Origin: an uncultured Clostridia bacterium
GTDB lineage: Bacteria; Bacillota; Clostridia; RUG12999
Length of the DNA stretch: 64,000 nucleotides
Direction: 5' to 3'
NCBI GenBank assembly: GCA_934792465.1
Contig: CAKVOK010000003.1
Span: 39,627-103,626 of the forward strand
Part shown: positions 26,901 to 33,793 of the stretch, piece after piece
Position numbering within the stretch: the stretch's first letter is position 1
How the letters are laid out: each line of letters starts with the position of its first letter
Notes under the pieces: model-generated
Told to the model about the DNA's origin: nothing
The model's database searches: none
Seen by the model: the letters and a program-made list of their open reading frames with translations, nothing else
Program-made: the position numbers and the translations under genes

Positions 26901-27850
26901 AAAATATCGGTTTGATTGATGCAAACGGAAATGCAATTTACGATATATCAAAGGCTGAAAAAATCGGTACTGTTAAAGTAACGCTCAATTCCGACAAACA
27001 GGCACATCTTTATGCTGCTGTTTATAAAAACAATACTTTAACGGGTGTTAAGAAGGTTCCTATTGCGGCAGACGGAAACTGCGTTGTTGACCTCGCCGTA
27101 AACGGTGCGGACAAAGCTAAGGTATTTGTGTTGGAGGACGGTTCGGCAGCTCCGCTTGCGTTAAGCGAAAAATCGCTTGACAGAATGGCAGACGATGCGA
27201 AAATCACTCTCCATACAATAGGTGACTCTATATGTGCCACTTATACACCGGAAGACGCACTCAAAGGCTGGGGACAGATGATAGGCGAAAGCCTGGATGC
27301 TAACCGCGTAACCGTTGACAACAGCTTGTCACAGGGCGGTATGACGGCAATTAACTTCATATCAAACGGCAGATATGAACAGCTTTTGAATAAGCTTAAA
27401 GCCGGAGATTATGTTGTTGTTCAGCTTACTCATAACGATCAGTATGTGGTAACAAAGCATGAGTTCAGAGCTCTTATCAGCCAGTTCGTATACGGCGCAC
27501 GTCAAAAAGGTGCAACTTGCGTATTCGTAACATCTCCTGAAACAAGTACGTCTGCAACAGATACATTCAGCGGCGGCGAATATGTTGTAAATCCGAAGAT
27601 TAATAACAGCGGTTACCCGGATGTTTTGAGAACAATGGCAGATGAGCTCGGAATACCTCTTGTTGATATTAACAAAATGACTATAGATTACATGAAAGCT
27701 AACGGATATTCGGCTTTGATAGCAAGCGGTATGTGGTCGACAGATACAGTTCATTTCAGCGAATCGGGTGCAAGATGGATAGCATCCAATATAGCTAAAG
27801 GTATGAAAGATTTGGGTCTTCCTATCGGGGCTTTTGTTACGGCACAATAA
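20954..27850 (+). CDS. Giant secreted GLUG-repeat protein with C-terminal SGNH/GDSL esterase
   Basis: 2298 residues with signal peptide MKKVFSFILAAAMLICSVSP. Six long repeats of about 270-300 residues follow (starting near residues 30, 335, 610, 895, 1170 and 1455). Each begins AEL-x-AIA...YRL-DIDL, contains PFKG-FDGNGHVI and GLFG-IGG, then GLUG-like units GGLIG...NCYS, and ends YP-LKWE. These form a predicted beta-solenoid. Residues of about 1770-1900 are a CBM-like beta-sandwich (YRISFDGASV, IYLDDIEVVK) and 1905-2080 another beta domain. The last 220 residues are a rhamnogalacturonan-acetylesterase-like SGNH hydrolase: TIGDSICATY with the Ser near 2093, QLTHNDQY, and STDTVHFSESGARW with the Asp/His near 2264. 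There is no SLH domain. It probably removes acetyl groups from a polysaccharide while the solenoid holds the substrate or cell wall. The ribosome site AAAGGAG is good. Confidence 0.85.
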   Translation: MKKVFSFILAAAMLICSVSPALAEDSNTVVITTKAELIAAANSINADANVGAGKTYRLDADINLENEEWTNYIGSISNPFKGTFDGNKHVIRNYFIKYHDTTNTVAYGLFGAIGGNAEICNLGVENVKGLQYKNDWHNAFGAIAGQMFDNAKIHECYAKNVFAGFADGYTSSNIGSTGNMRAAGAIVGRIDETATGVSVENCYSLGVDIDEGQTDYDSGVIGYVGNGGAKIANCYSNKSVARYIAAEDPKNSITNCYYTGALPWPWACEKGNNTSADKYHGYVGSKITIEELKGLAATLGDKYSSDNVLSPINDGLPVLTWEYDIPALQGAGTFANPYKIGTASDLTLIAAHGSAKGKYFKMTNDIDMENANWSAPIGNKNVPFEGVFDGDGHKISNITLAAPQYGEEFNLGLFGVIGGDAVILDLGMENVTVAPIGEWGYNTVAGSIAGKAAGNATVKRCYVKNMNLTDKGVDKYTLVMAGGLIGKVRGEGVSISNCYSLGFNDVDKTAANASGLVGELLEYKEVSNCYSDTSVSMTTASQLSKTTNSYAVTNEFGAYERVGTLVTADELKGKAADLGEHYVENENGYPMLKWETGYDYPDEEQNVPEVEIKTAAELKAIGTLESTENRAFKLVRDIDLGGAEWTPIGTDSVPFKGKFNGNGHVISNYKITVTKAPSGYIGLFGNVAGNAVITRLGVKNATIECSGTDITGAGLLAGGLSGNAKVTECFANNVTLSTVEKGKIWQAGGLIGILDQQSTAVLVKDCYTTNIVISIASGSDMNMDSGVVGGVRSDNVLVENIYCPNYAAIDWLGGDPYTGTTAYPNGHIVNVHFAGTMPWPWACAKGNNTSADKWYGYAGTKHDNSEDIKALASTLGESFIDDTDGINGGYPILSWQNEENVVRISTVEQLKDIAADTKSEGKIYRLMNDLDMEDATWNSYIGTKADPFKGEFDGDGHVIRNITFEVAAGGSSGIFGIVGGDAYIHDLGIENTYGALTSQAYDTSAGALAGYVTDTAEIARCFARNVTWETKVGGTYFRNGGGLIGRMVGSGAALEYSYTTNVTFIGDINMDSGLVGGLESNLDSIRNCYSDGPIADYFHAEECTKVVNSYTSIEAYPWPWACKYNEQSPGKWYGYVGTQVSADELKGMAETLGSMFVADTAGDNGGYPKFKWEGETVEISTSAELAAIADEDDTSRKTYVLKNDIDFDGSDWSTPIGKETAPFEGKFDGKGHAIKNVNFALKEGYFGIFGAIGGNGEIKNLGIENVTVNNTRKVDAKVGGVAGLLKGKAKITETYARNFAFTGVDKDTSVGRAGGIVAVIDGNGAVIQNCYATNVTYTNCDINYEGGIAGMISLGADKIINCYSDSTIVRYTNATAPGDVISNSYYAGSRNDGDLPWPWVYGVNTSGDGYIGIQKTKAELKGMASTLGSSFAADNAENPINGGYPVFKREVTWANLSGAGTYNNPYLIKTVADLQELAATEDTNGVYFRLENDIDMQGAQWAAFIGSEEKPFKGDFNGNGHVIKNYKIIATKNNTGIDDPIRPFGLFGVIGGNSHVYNMGIENVSVELEQYEWSNYFGALAGLMVDSANVSGCYVKNVTFGVVSSWTPLGTENEGHFNSAAGLIGLINGDNCEMRHCYALDIGDGKVKAANGTDYHTIMFDAYLVGRGEKFAAFEHCYANGPMMQSKNDLYLKDCYETKHGTEWYTGYTWGAWTTDVWTLSDRWCNDFSPRGNDSTLKHGPTLKWEQYPGYYQNMVTSGMMDANAATLNKIFGTIGATVEAGVANGFATGDILKLPAGQKISYTVPVEAGATYRISFDGASVSGLDEAISFTFGGKDFAATLKNNKLGYTVDTKAVFYTAETDGDAVLEIGGNTAIYLDDIEVVKVDVPEEKYSIDANLRLDYHKIDVLESDLYVDNKISDGVEVNYSSKNGYIDGFGYLTDAVPVGFGTADDEFTATVNLGAENVSKSMNLKVAKREPYNIENIGLIDANGNAIYDISKAEKIGTVKVTLNSDKQAHLYAAVYKNNTLTGVKKVPIAADGNCVVDLAVNGADKAKVFVLEDGSAAPLALSEKSLDRMADDAKITLHTIGDSICATYTPEDALKGWGQMIGESLDANRVTVDNSLSQGGMTAINFISNGRYEQLLNKLKAGDYVVVQLTHNDQYVVTKHEFRALISQFVYGARQKGATCVFVTSPETSTSATDTFSGGEYVVNPKINNSGYPDVLRTMADELGIPLVDINKMTIDYMKANGYSALIASGMWSTDTVHFSESGARWIASNIAKGMKDLGLPIGAFVTAQ

Positions 27851-27983
27851 AGTTTAAAAAGCCGATTTGGCTGCGAAGTGCACAGACCGAATAAAAAATA
27901 CCGATATAACGCTATAAATACCGGCGCAGAAATTGTTGGGGATGAATTTCTGAAATAAATATTGCGTTATTCTGTGAGCAGGC

Positions 27984-28013
27984 GCCGAAGGCATACATAT
28001 GTATGCCTTCGGC
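27984..28013. repeat. Perfect 30-bp palindrome
   Basis: GCCGAAGGCATACAT is followed without a spacer by its exact reverse complement. There is no T-run directly after it. It may act as the first half of a double terminator together with 28019-28041, or as a binding site for a dimeric protein. Confidence 0.8.
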
Positions 28014-28018
28014 TGTCA

Positions 28019-28041
28019 AAAACAAGGATTTACCTTGTTTT
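28019..28041. terminator. Intrinsic terminator after the GLUG/SGNH gene
   Basis: AAAACAAGG (28019-28027) and CCTTGTTTT (28033-28041) pair around ATTTA; the T-run is part of the stem, so either direction is possible. Confidence 0.65.
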
Positions 28042-28062
28042 GCTGCACTCTTAGGCTCATAA

Positions 28063-28302
28063 AAAATCAAAATAATCAAAAACAGCGAAGGAACAGCTAA
28101 GCTTGCTGTAGTTTCATATAAAGCAGGCAAGGTTACAAAAGTAGAATTTGCGGATATTGATGCAAGCGGAATTTACAGAATTTACAATCCTGTACAGACA
28201 ATTGTAGGCGATGTTACAACAAGCCCCGACACTGTAAAAGTGTTTATGTTCGGTGATTTGGATAATGCTGCGACATCAGCCGAAACGGTTATAATAGAAT
28301 AA
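28063..28302 (+). pseudogene. Orphan C-terminal module of a secreted protein
   Basis: The open frame of about 80 codons has no start codon, no ribosome site and no signal peptide. From residue 8 or so it reads GTAKLAVVSYKAGKVTKVEF and ends TVKVFMFGDLDNAATSAETV-IIE before a TAA. This is the same type of beta-rich C-terminal module that closes the proteins ending at 469, 2643 and 10836. It is followed by a strong terminator, as a true gene end would be. I read it as what is left after deletion or recombination removed the body of a surface-protein gene downstream of the GLUG/SGNH gene. Confidence 0.7.
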
Positions 28303-28333
28303 TTTTGTGCTGTGAGCGAATAATTCGGAAAAT

Positions 28334-28363
28334 AACAAAGGGGGGGAATATTCCCCCTTTGTT
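28334..28363. terminator. Intrinsic terminator, strong GC stem
   Basis: AACAAAGGGGG and CCCCCTTTGTT (28353-28363) flank a short AATATT loop region containing two extra Gs. It closes the orphan module. Confidence 0.75.
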
Positions 28364-28538
28364 AAACGGTACTTGCCGAACAGCCGGTTTTGCGAAACTG
28401 TTTGTGAAAAATCGTTGGCTTTTTATATAAAAACAGCGTTTCCGGATTCAAGGCATTGATTTAATTACTGTTCCGGGGCAACTGTCGCAGGATGGTGGTT
28501 ATTAAATAAAAAAACACCCTATTTACCAATTTTTGAAA

Positions 28539-28567
28539 TTGATATTATGTTCAAATTATGCTATAAT
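28539..28567 (+). promoter_or_regulatory. Promoter of the two-component system
   Basis: TTGATA (28539-28544), 17 bases, TATAAT (28562-28567). The block ATTTTTGAAATT (28529-28540) sits at the same distance from the -10 as the end of the shared element at 19351 and 30901, but the GCATATG half is missing. The leader of about 125 bases has two small hairpins (28590-28605 and 28642-28654). The preceding 28364-28528 shows nothing recognisable. Confidence 0.65.
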
Positions 28568-28697
28568 AAAAACATACAATTAAATAACGAAAAGCTATCG
28601 CTTTTCTCTTAAGGTTGTTTTTATCGCTTTAATGAATGCAAACCGCTTTGCGGTATTGCTATAGTATTATTGAACATATTATTAAGGAGGCAATGCT

Positions 28698-30176
28698 ATG
28701 TTTTTGATTTTATTGATATTCGTAATTTTTTCGGCATGTCTTGTTATAAGCTATCGTATGAAATTTGCTTATATTATGTCAATGTATTTTTTAGGGTGTG
28801 TTGCACTTATAATTTCGGGGTTTTTTTACTTTCTTGCCCTGTCGTCTTACCAATATCTAAACAATGTGGATTATTATATGCTTAGAGTTTTGTCAAATAT
28901 CAAGGTGGATATATATGGGGCATCTTTAATACATAATATGGGAGTAACGTTTTTTATGTCGGCAGCGATTTTATGTCTGCACTTGGTATATCCGAAAAAA
29001 ATGTGGATAAAGCTATTGCTGCTGATTCCTGTTATATATGTGTTTTATGCCAATCTTCCGTCTACCGACTGGAGTTTATATTTAAAATCGTATGAGCCGG
29101 GCAAAGCGGGTCGGTGGGCAGTGCTTACTGCAAGATTTATAAGAATAAGCTCTATGCTGACAGCCTTCGCTTATCTGATGGCTCCTGTTGTTATATTTGG
29201 GGTTTATACCGCAAAAACAAAGATTTTTGTTAAAAAAAGATATGGATTAAGCTGTATAGCCTGTATATTTCTGATATATATAATAGTAATACTGCTGTTT
29301 ATAAAAGGTGTGTTTGAACCTACAATGTTTTATAACACAGACCTTACGAATTTTCCTCAAAAAGAGCTTGGCATGTATACCGAAAAAAGCATGATTATAA
29401 TGAGTATTGTCTGTATAACGATAATAAACTTTTTTATTATTTTATATTTTAAACCGTTTGAGAAATATGGAGCGGACAGCAAACAAAGGTTTGTTAAACA
29501 CAGCCGAATTATAAACGAAAATATTTTTATGCTTTTGCATATATACAAAAACAGGTTTTTGGGAATTGAGAAGCTTGCGGGCATGGGGATAAAAGAAACA
29601 AATACCAACGAGATTGTGAGAACGTTCAGAAGTATTGAAAAGGAATCGGCGGATTCTGTGGAGAATATAAGCAAAACCCTTAAAATGCTTAACATTTTAA
29701 CTACGGATTATCATGTTTTTGTTTTGGAAAGCTGTATAGATGAGGCGGTGAAGCGTGCCGCTTGTGCGGATATAGAAGTTGTAAAGGAATATATAGGGCA
29801 AAAAACAGTTGTTTTAGGCAGTAAAGAGCATATAACGGAAGCATTCCTGAATATTATAAGAAATGCGGCGGAAGCTATTGAACAGGCCGGAAGAAAGAAC
29901 GGAAAAATCAAAATAAATGTTTATACCGAGCCGGATATGCTGCTTGCTTGTGTAGCCGATAACGGCTGCGGAATATCCAAAAAGGATATGCACAATATAT
30001 TTAAACTGTTTTATACAACAAAGAATCAAAAAGTCGGCAACGGACTGGGACTTGATTTTATTAAACGTGTTATAGGTATCCACGGCGGAGACGTAAGAAT
30101 TAGCAGCGAAGAAAATGTCGGCAGCGAGGTATATGTGGCACTGCCGATATACAAAGTAACGAAAACATTCGGATAA
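28698..30176 (+). CDS. Membrane sensor histidine kinase
   Basis: The N-terminal 255 residues carry about seven hydrophobic segments (for example FLILLIFVIFSACLVISY and VVIFGVYT), a 7TM-type sensor input with little extracellular sequence. The phosphoacceptor helix contains LLHIYKNRF with His281 in an HxxKN arrangement. The ATPase domain has the N box ITEAFLNIIRNAAEAI, the G1 box VADNGCGI and the G2 box GNGLGLDFIKRVIGIHGG. AAGGAGG lies 7 bases before the ATG. It is followed 22 bases later by its response regulator. The signal is unknown, but its position between a polysaccharide-esterase operon and a sugar transporter operon suggests carbohydrate sensing (inference). Confidence 0.9.
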   Translation: MFLILLIFVIFSACLVISYRMKFAYIMSMYFLGCVALIISGFFYFLALSSYQYLNNVDYYMLRVLSNIKVDIYGASLIHNMGVTFFMSAAILCLHLVYPKKMWIKLLLLIPVIYVFYANLPSTDWSLYLKSYEPGKAGRWAVLTARFIRISSMLTAFAYLMAPVVIFGVYTAKTKIFVKKRYGLSCIACIFLIYIIVILLFIKGVFEPTMFYNTDLTNFPQKELGMYTEKSMIIMSIVCITIINFFIILYFKPFEKYGADSKQRFVKHSRIINENIFMLLHIYKNRFLGIEKLAGMGIKETNTNEIVRTFRSIEKESADSVENISKTLKMLNILTTDYHVFVLESCIDEAVKRAACADIEVVKEYIGQKTVVLGSKEHITEAFLNIIRNAAEAIEQAGRKNGKIKINVYTEPDMLLACVADNGCGISKKDMHNIFKLFYTTKNQKVGNGLGLDFIKRVIGIHGGDVRISSEENVGSEVYVALPIYKVTKTFG

Positions 30177-30198
30177 ACCGATTTAAGGAGAAGGCTGT

Positions 30199-30888
30199 AT
30201 GATAAAACTTGCAATATGTGATGATATGGAGAGCATATGTGAATATTACAAAAAACTTTTTTCCGGAGTGAAGAATGTTTTTGTATGCGGTGTGGCACAT
30301 GAAGGCGGTGCATGTATAAACATGGTTAAAGAAACGATGCCCGACTGCTTGCTGCTTGATATTCAGATGCGTTCCAATGATGAGGGTATAAACATAATAG
30401 AAGATTTGCTTAAAATAAAACCTGATTTAAAAATCATTATGATAACCGTTCACAAGATTGATGATTATGTGTTCCGTGCATTTGCGCTGGGGGCGAAAGA
30501 CTTTATATATAAAACGGCAGATGACGACGAGGTTATAGCAAAGGTTTTAAACGTATACAGGGATAATATTACCTTAAATTCCGAAGTGTCGAAGGTATTG
30601 ATAGGACAAACGGTAAACGTAATGAAACAACAAAAGTCGATGCTGTATACGATTAACCAGCTGACAAAGCTTTCCCAAAGTGAAATAAGCGTTTTAAGAG
30701 GTGTATATTACGGGAAATCTTACCGAGAAATAGCCGCCGAACGTTTCGTTGAAGAGGGAACCGTAAGAACACAGGTGTCGGGGATACTTAAAAAAATGGG
30801 AGTAAAAAGTATGCGTGTTTTAGTAAAACAGCTTAAAGATATGGGACTTTTTGAATATATAGACTTAACATTTGGCGACGGTGAATAA
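30199..30888 (+). CDS. NarL/FixJ-type response regulator
   Basis: The receiver domain has the acidic pair at residues 9-10 (AICDDMES), the phosphoacceptor Asp54 in LLLDIQMR, and the conserved Thr and Lys (MITVHK, DFIYKTA). The C-terminal LuxR-type helix-turn-helix spans about residues 155-215 (LSQSEISVLRGVYYGKSYRE, then EEGTVRTQVSGILKKMGV). It is cotranscribed with the histidine kinase. Thirteen bases after its stop begins the conserved 19-bp element of the transporter promoter, so it is the best candidate to bind that element there and at 19351. It should act as an activator because both promoters lack a proper -35. This is inference from position and promoter structure. Confidence 0.92.
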   Translation: MIKLAICDDMESICEYYKKLFSGVKNVFVCGVAHEGGACINMVKETMPDCLLLDIQMRSNDEGINIIEDLLKIKPDLKIIMITVHKIDDYVFRAFALGAKDFIYKTADDDEVIAKVLNVYRDNITLNSEVSKVLIGQTVNVMKQQKSMLYTINQLTKLSQSEISVLRGVYYGKSYREIAAERFVEEGTVRTQVSGILKKMGVKSMRVLVKQLKDMGLFEYIDLTFGDGE

Positions 30889-30900
30889 AATTGAAAAAAA

Positions 30901-30946
30901 GCATATGATTTTTCAACTTTAAATTTGGGCTGATATAGTGTATAAT
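30901..30946 (+). promoter_or_regulatory. Promoter with shared upstream element (ABC transporter)
   Basis: GCATATGATTTTTCAACTT (30901-30919) matches the element at 19351 in 18 of 19 positions and lies the same 40 bases before TATAAT (30941-30946, context TGTATAATATA). The -35 region (TTTAAA) is poor. The leader to the start codon is about 55 bases. Confidence 0.75.
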
Positions 30947-31006
30947 ATATATAGGAACAATTCATGGTATAGCTGTGAAAATAAAATTTATAAAGGATGT
31001 GTAAAC

Positions 31007-32395
31007 ATGAAATTAAGTAAAAGGATTTTAGTGGGTGTATTGGCGGCAGCACTGATTTCGGCAGCTTTCGGGGGGTGCGGCGAGAAAAAGAAAACGGCCG
31101 ATGACGGAGTGACTAAAGTAACGGTATGGAGAAACAGCGGTCACGACAAGGCTTTTTTTCAGGAAAAATTTAAAGAATTTAATGAAACGGTAGGCAAAGA
31201 AAAAGGTATCGAATTGAAATATGTTGCAAAAGAAGGCGATATGGAGGAAATGATTACTGTAGCATATACATCGGGTCAGGCTCCCGATTTATATAATACA
31301 TATCAAATTGAAGCTCACGCTCAAAAAAATGAAATTATACCTCTTGAAGATATTGAGGGTACAGAAGCTCTGCTTGAAAAATTCGGCAAATATGCAATGG
31401 AAACTCGCCATCAGTATAAAGGCAAAACATATATTTTGCCTATGACGTCGGGAACATACGGTCTTATTTATAATAAACAGATGTTTATAGATGCAGGTAT
31501 AGTAGATGAAAACGGCAATCCGAAGCCTCCGGTAACATGGGATGAGGTTGTTGAAGATGCAAAAAAGCTTACAGACCCTGCAAAACAGCAGTACGGTATA
31601 ATATTCCCCGGCAAATGGGACGGCTGGTATGGCACGGATATTAACATGGCATCATCTGCAAGCAACGGTATTGTGGACGGTTACAATCCTCGAACCGGAA
31701 AATTTGATTTCAGCGGACAGGCAAAAATTATGGATTCCATGATTAAAATTAAAAAAGACGGCAGCTGCGTTCCGGGTACGGAAGGCTTGGATAACGACCC
31801 GGCAAGAGCACGTTTCGGTCAGGGTAATGTCGGTATGAAAATTGCCGGCAGCTACGATGTCGGTGTTTTGAAAGATCAGTTTCCGGCAAAAATCGAATGG
31901 GGTGTAGCGCCGCTTCCGCTCAACGATCTCAACAGCAAGGGTATGCAGTACGGTTCTGCCGACGGTATGTTTGCAATAAACAAGCAGTCTGTTGAAAGAA
32001 TAGGTGCGGATAAAATCGTTACTATCTTAGAGTATTTCACAAGTGACGAGCTGCTGAAAGAGCTTTACAAAAAAGGTCTTTCAATGCCTATAGATTACAG
32101 CCTTGTTAAAGATGTTAAGCTTCCCGATGATATGGAAAACTGGAAAACATTTGCAAGCTTTACGGAATTCAGTCAGTGTCCTCCGCTTTCTGTTAAGAGT
32201 GAAATGACAGGCGAAAAATCTATTAACGATATTTGGCTTGATATCTGGAATGAAGAACCGGATATGGCGGAAATACAGCAAAGATTAAAAGAATATGAAG
32301 ACAAGATTAATGCCGGTATTGCAAAATATCAGGAACTTCACCCTGATTATGATCCAAGCCCGTTCATTATTCCGGATTGGAAATTATCAAGATAG
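31007..32395 (+). CDS. Sugar ABC transporter substrate-binding lipoprotein
   Basis: The start is ATG 31007 with AAAGGA upstream; the longer reading frame from 30938 begins inside the -10 box and cannot be translated. A lipoprotein signal peptide has lipobox AAFGGC followed by EKKK, so the mature protein is lipid-anchored outside the membrane. The body is a family 1 extracellular solute-binding fold of usual length (463 residues), with TVWRNSGHD near the N-terminus and YILPMTSGTYGLIYNKQMF (about residues 144-162), as in CUT1 oligosaccharide binders. It is the first gene of the transporter unit. A strong terminator follows, which should make this gene more highly expressed than the permeases. 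Its ligand is probably an oligosaccharide released by the surface enzymes of the window. Confidence 0.92.
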   Translation: MKLSKRILVGVLAAALISAAFGGCGEKKKTADDGVTKVTVWRNSGHDKAFFQEKFKEFNETVGKEKGIELKYVAKEGDMEEMITVAYTSGQAPDLYNTYQIEAHAQKNEIIPLEDIEGTEALLEKFGKYAMETRHQYKGKTYILPMTSGTYGLIYNKQMFIDAGIVDENGNPKPPVTWDEVVEDAKKLTDPAKQQYGIIFPGKWDGWYGTDINMASSASNGIVDGYNPRTGKFDFSGQAKIMDSMIKIKKDGSCVPGTEGLDNDPARARFGQGNVGMKIAGSYDVGVLKDQFPAKIEWGVAPLPLNDLNSKGMQYGSADGMFAINKQSVERIGADKIVTILEYFTSDELLKELYKKGLSMPIDYSLVKDVKLPDDMENWKTFASFTEFSQCPPLSVKSEMTGEKSINDIWLDIWNEEPDMAEIQQRLKEYEDKINAGIAKYQELHPDYDPSPFIIPDWKLSR

Positions 32396-32444
32396 TTTTT
32401 GAAATTTAATGTTCGCATATCAGGCGGCTGTTTATTGGTATGAT

Positions 32445-32487
32445 ACTCTCCGCCGGTTGTTAAAAACATACCGGCGGAGAGTTTTTT
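32445..32487 (+). terminator. Strong intrinsic terminator between binding protein and permeases
   Basis: ACTCTCCGCCGGT (32445-32457) pairs perfectly with ACCGGCGGAGAGT (32470-32482), followed by TTTTT. Partial read-through would give excess binding protein over permease. Confidence 0.9.
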
Positions 32488-32510
32488 GTAAAATTTGTTA
32501 CATATGTAGC

Positions 32511-32560
32511 TTATTTAATGAATGCCGAGCAATTACAAAATGCCGTCATATGCGAATTTT
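32511..32560 (+). repeat. Dispersed repeat, copy A
   Basis: This 50-base segment matches 63927-63976 at 43 of 50 positions (core CAATTACAAAATGC). Copy B forms a long inverted repeat; here the second arm is only weakly recognisable (TGAGGTTTTTTGATTGTC at 32563-32580). Confidence 0.7.
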
Positions 32561-32828
32561 CCTGAGGTTTTTTGATTGTCAGGGCACAGGCTTTGCTGTC
32601 GCCGCCGCAAAAAAAGCTTACACTTCAAGTGAGCTGCCGCCCCCGGCCGCTCGCATGAAACAGGAATTAATTCAATGCCATGAACTTAAAAACAGTGTAA
32701 ATGATGTTTTTAGATGTGAAATTTCCGATTTCGCAAAAATCGTTTGTTCGGCCGGCATTATTTATACATATCCTTATATTAATTTTTGAAATGATTTTTT
32801 GTATTTTATGGCTAAAGGAGAAAAAATA
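32561..32828. other. Gene-free insert between transporter genes
   Basis: No gene is supported. 32580-32660 is clearly richer in G and C than its surroundings (CCGCCCCCGGCCGCTCGC) and contains CACTTCAAGTG, a near-perfect small palindrome. An open frame crosses the region but lacks a ribosome site and recognisable similarity. It is likely an inserted non-coding element together with copy A of the repeat. Confidence 0.45.
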
Positions 32829-33779
32829 TTGAGAAAAATAAATAATATTAAATATAACAAAGAAGATAAAAGCATTATTGAAAAAATTAAAAGTTCCGAT
32901 AAAATGCAATGTTATTTATTACTTGCTCTCCCGATAATAGGTTTTTTGGTTTTTACAATTTATCCTATTATCTGGTCGGTGCTTAAATCTTTTTATTACT
33001 ACGATTTAGTGCCGAACAATACGCGTTTTGTAGGTATAGATAACTTTAAAACATTGTTTGCTAAAGGAATAGACTATTGGAAGGGTTGGGTTGTAACGAT
33101 TAAATTCGGCATACCAAAGCTTTTGATTGAGATTCCTCTTGCACTTATACTTGCAACAATACTCAGCAAAGGACTAAAGGGTTCGAATATAATTCGCAAT
33201 ATCTTTTATTTGCCCTGTGTTATCAGTCTTGCGATAGTAGGTATTATGTTTACGAATCTTTTTGATCCGTTCGGTGTTATAAACGCATGGATGCTGAAGC
33301 TTGGCTGGATCAGCAAGCCGATAGATTGGTTCGGAAAAACAAACTCTGCGCTTTTTGTGTTGATTTTGGGAGGTATCTGGGCAAACTTCGGAACCAATGT
33401 TATATATTTTACAGCGGCACTTTCAAACGTTCCGAAAGAGCTTTACGAAGCATCTTATATTGAAGGTGCGGGAAGATGCACACGGTTTTTTAAAATTACG
33501 ATTCCTATGATTTCAAAGGTTTTCCAAACAATATTGCTTCTTGCGATTAACGGAACATTACGTGTGGGTGAATATATTATCGTTATGACAAACGGTGCTC
33601 CGGCAAGAACAACGCTTACGGCTGAAGCTTACGTAATGAAAAGCTTTTTGCCGGGATTTGCCTCGGGAATGCCGAATTTAGGCTACGGCTGTGCCATGAG
33701 TATTATTTCGTCGGTAATATGCGCCTTGGTTGGTATTATTTATATGAGAGCAACCAAGAAAATTTCAGACTTGTATTAA
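32829..33779 (+). CDS. Sugar ABC transporter permease, first (MalF-like)
   Basis: I choose the TTG at 32829 as start: AAAGGAG at 32814-32820 is 8 bases upstream, while the ATG at 32808 precedes that site. The protein has six membrane segments beginning with CYLLLALPIIGFLVFTIYPI. The cytoplasmic EAA loop reads YEASYIEGAGRCTRFFKITI (about residues 210-229), where the shared ATPase docks. It is of CUT1 MalF/UgpA type. It imports the ligand of the upstream lipoprotein together with the next permease. No ATPase is encoded nearby, as is common in Firmicutes that share one MsmK-type ATPase among several transporters. Confidence 0.9.
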   Translation: MRKINNIKYNKEDKSIIEKIKSSDKMQCYLLLALPIIGFLVFTIYPIIWSVLKSFYYYDLVPNNTRFVGIDNFKTLFAKGIDYWKGWVVTIKFGIPKLLIEIPLALILATILSKGLKGSNIIRNIFYLPCVISLAIVGIMFTNLFDPFGVINAWMLKLGWISKPIDWFGKTNSALFVLILGGIWANFGTNVIYFTAALSNVPKELYEASYIEGAGRCTRFFKITIPMISKVFQTILLLAINGTLRVGEYIIVMTNGAPARTTLTAEAYVMKSFLPGFASGMPNLGYGCAMSIISSVICALVGIIYMRATKKISDLY

Positions 33780-33793
33780 GGAGGGTATGAATA

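Noticed and set aside
30938..31006. Longer start for the binding-protein gene
   Set aside because: The extension begins in the promoter -10 region, while a ribosome site and lipoprotein signal fit ATG 31007.
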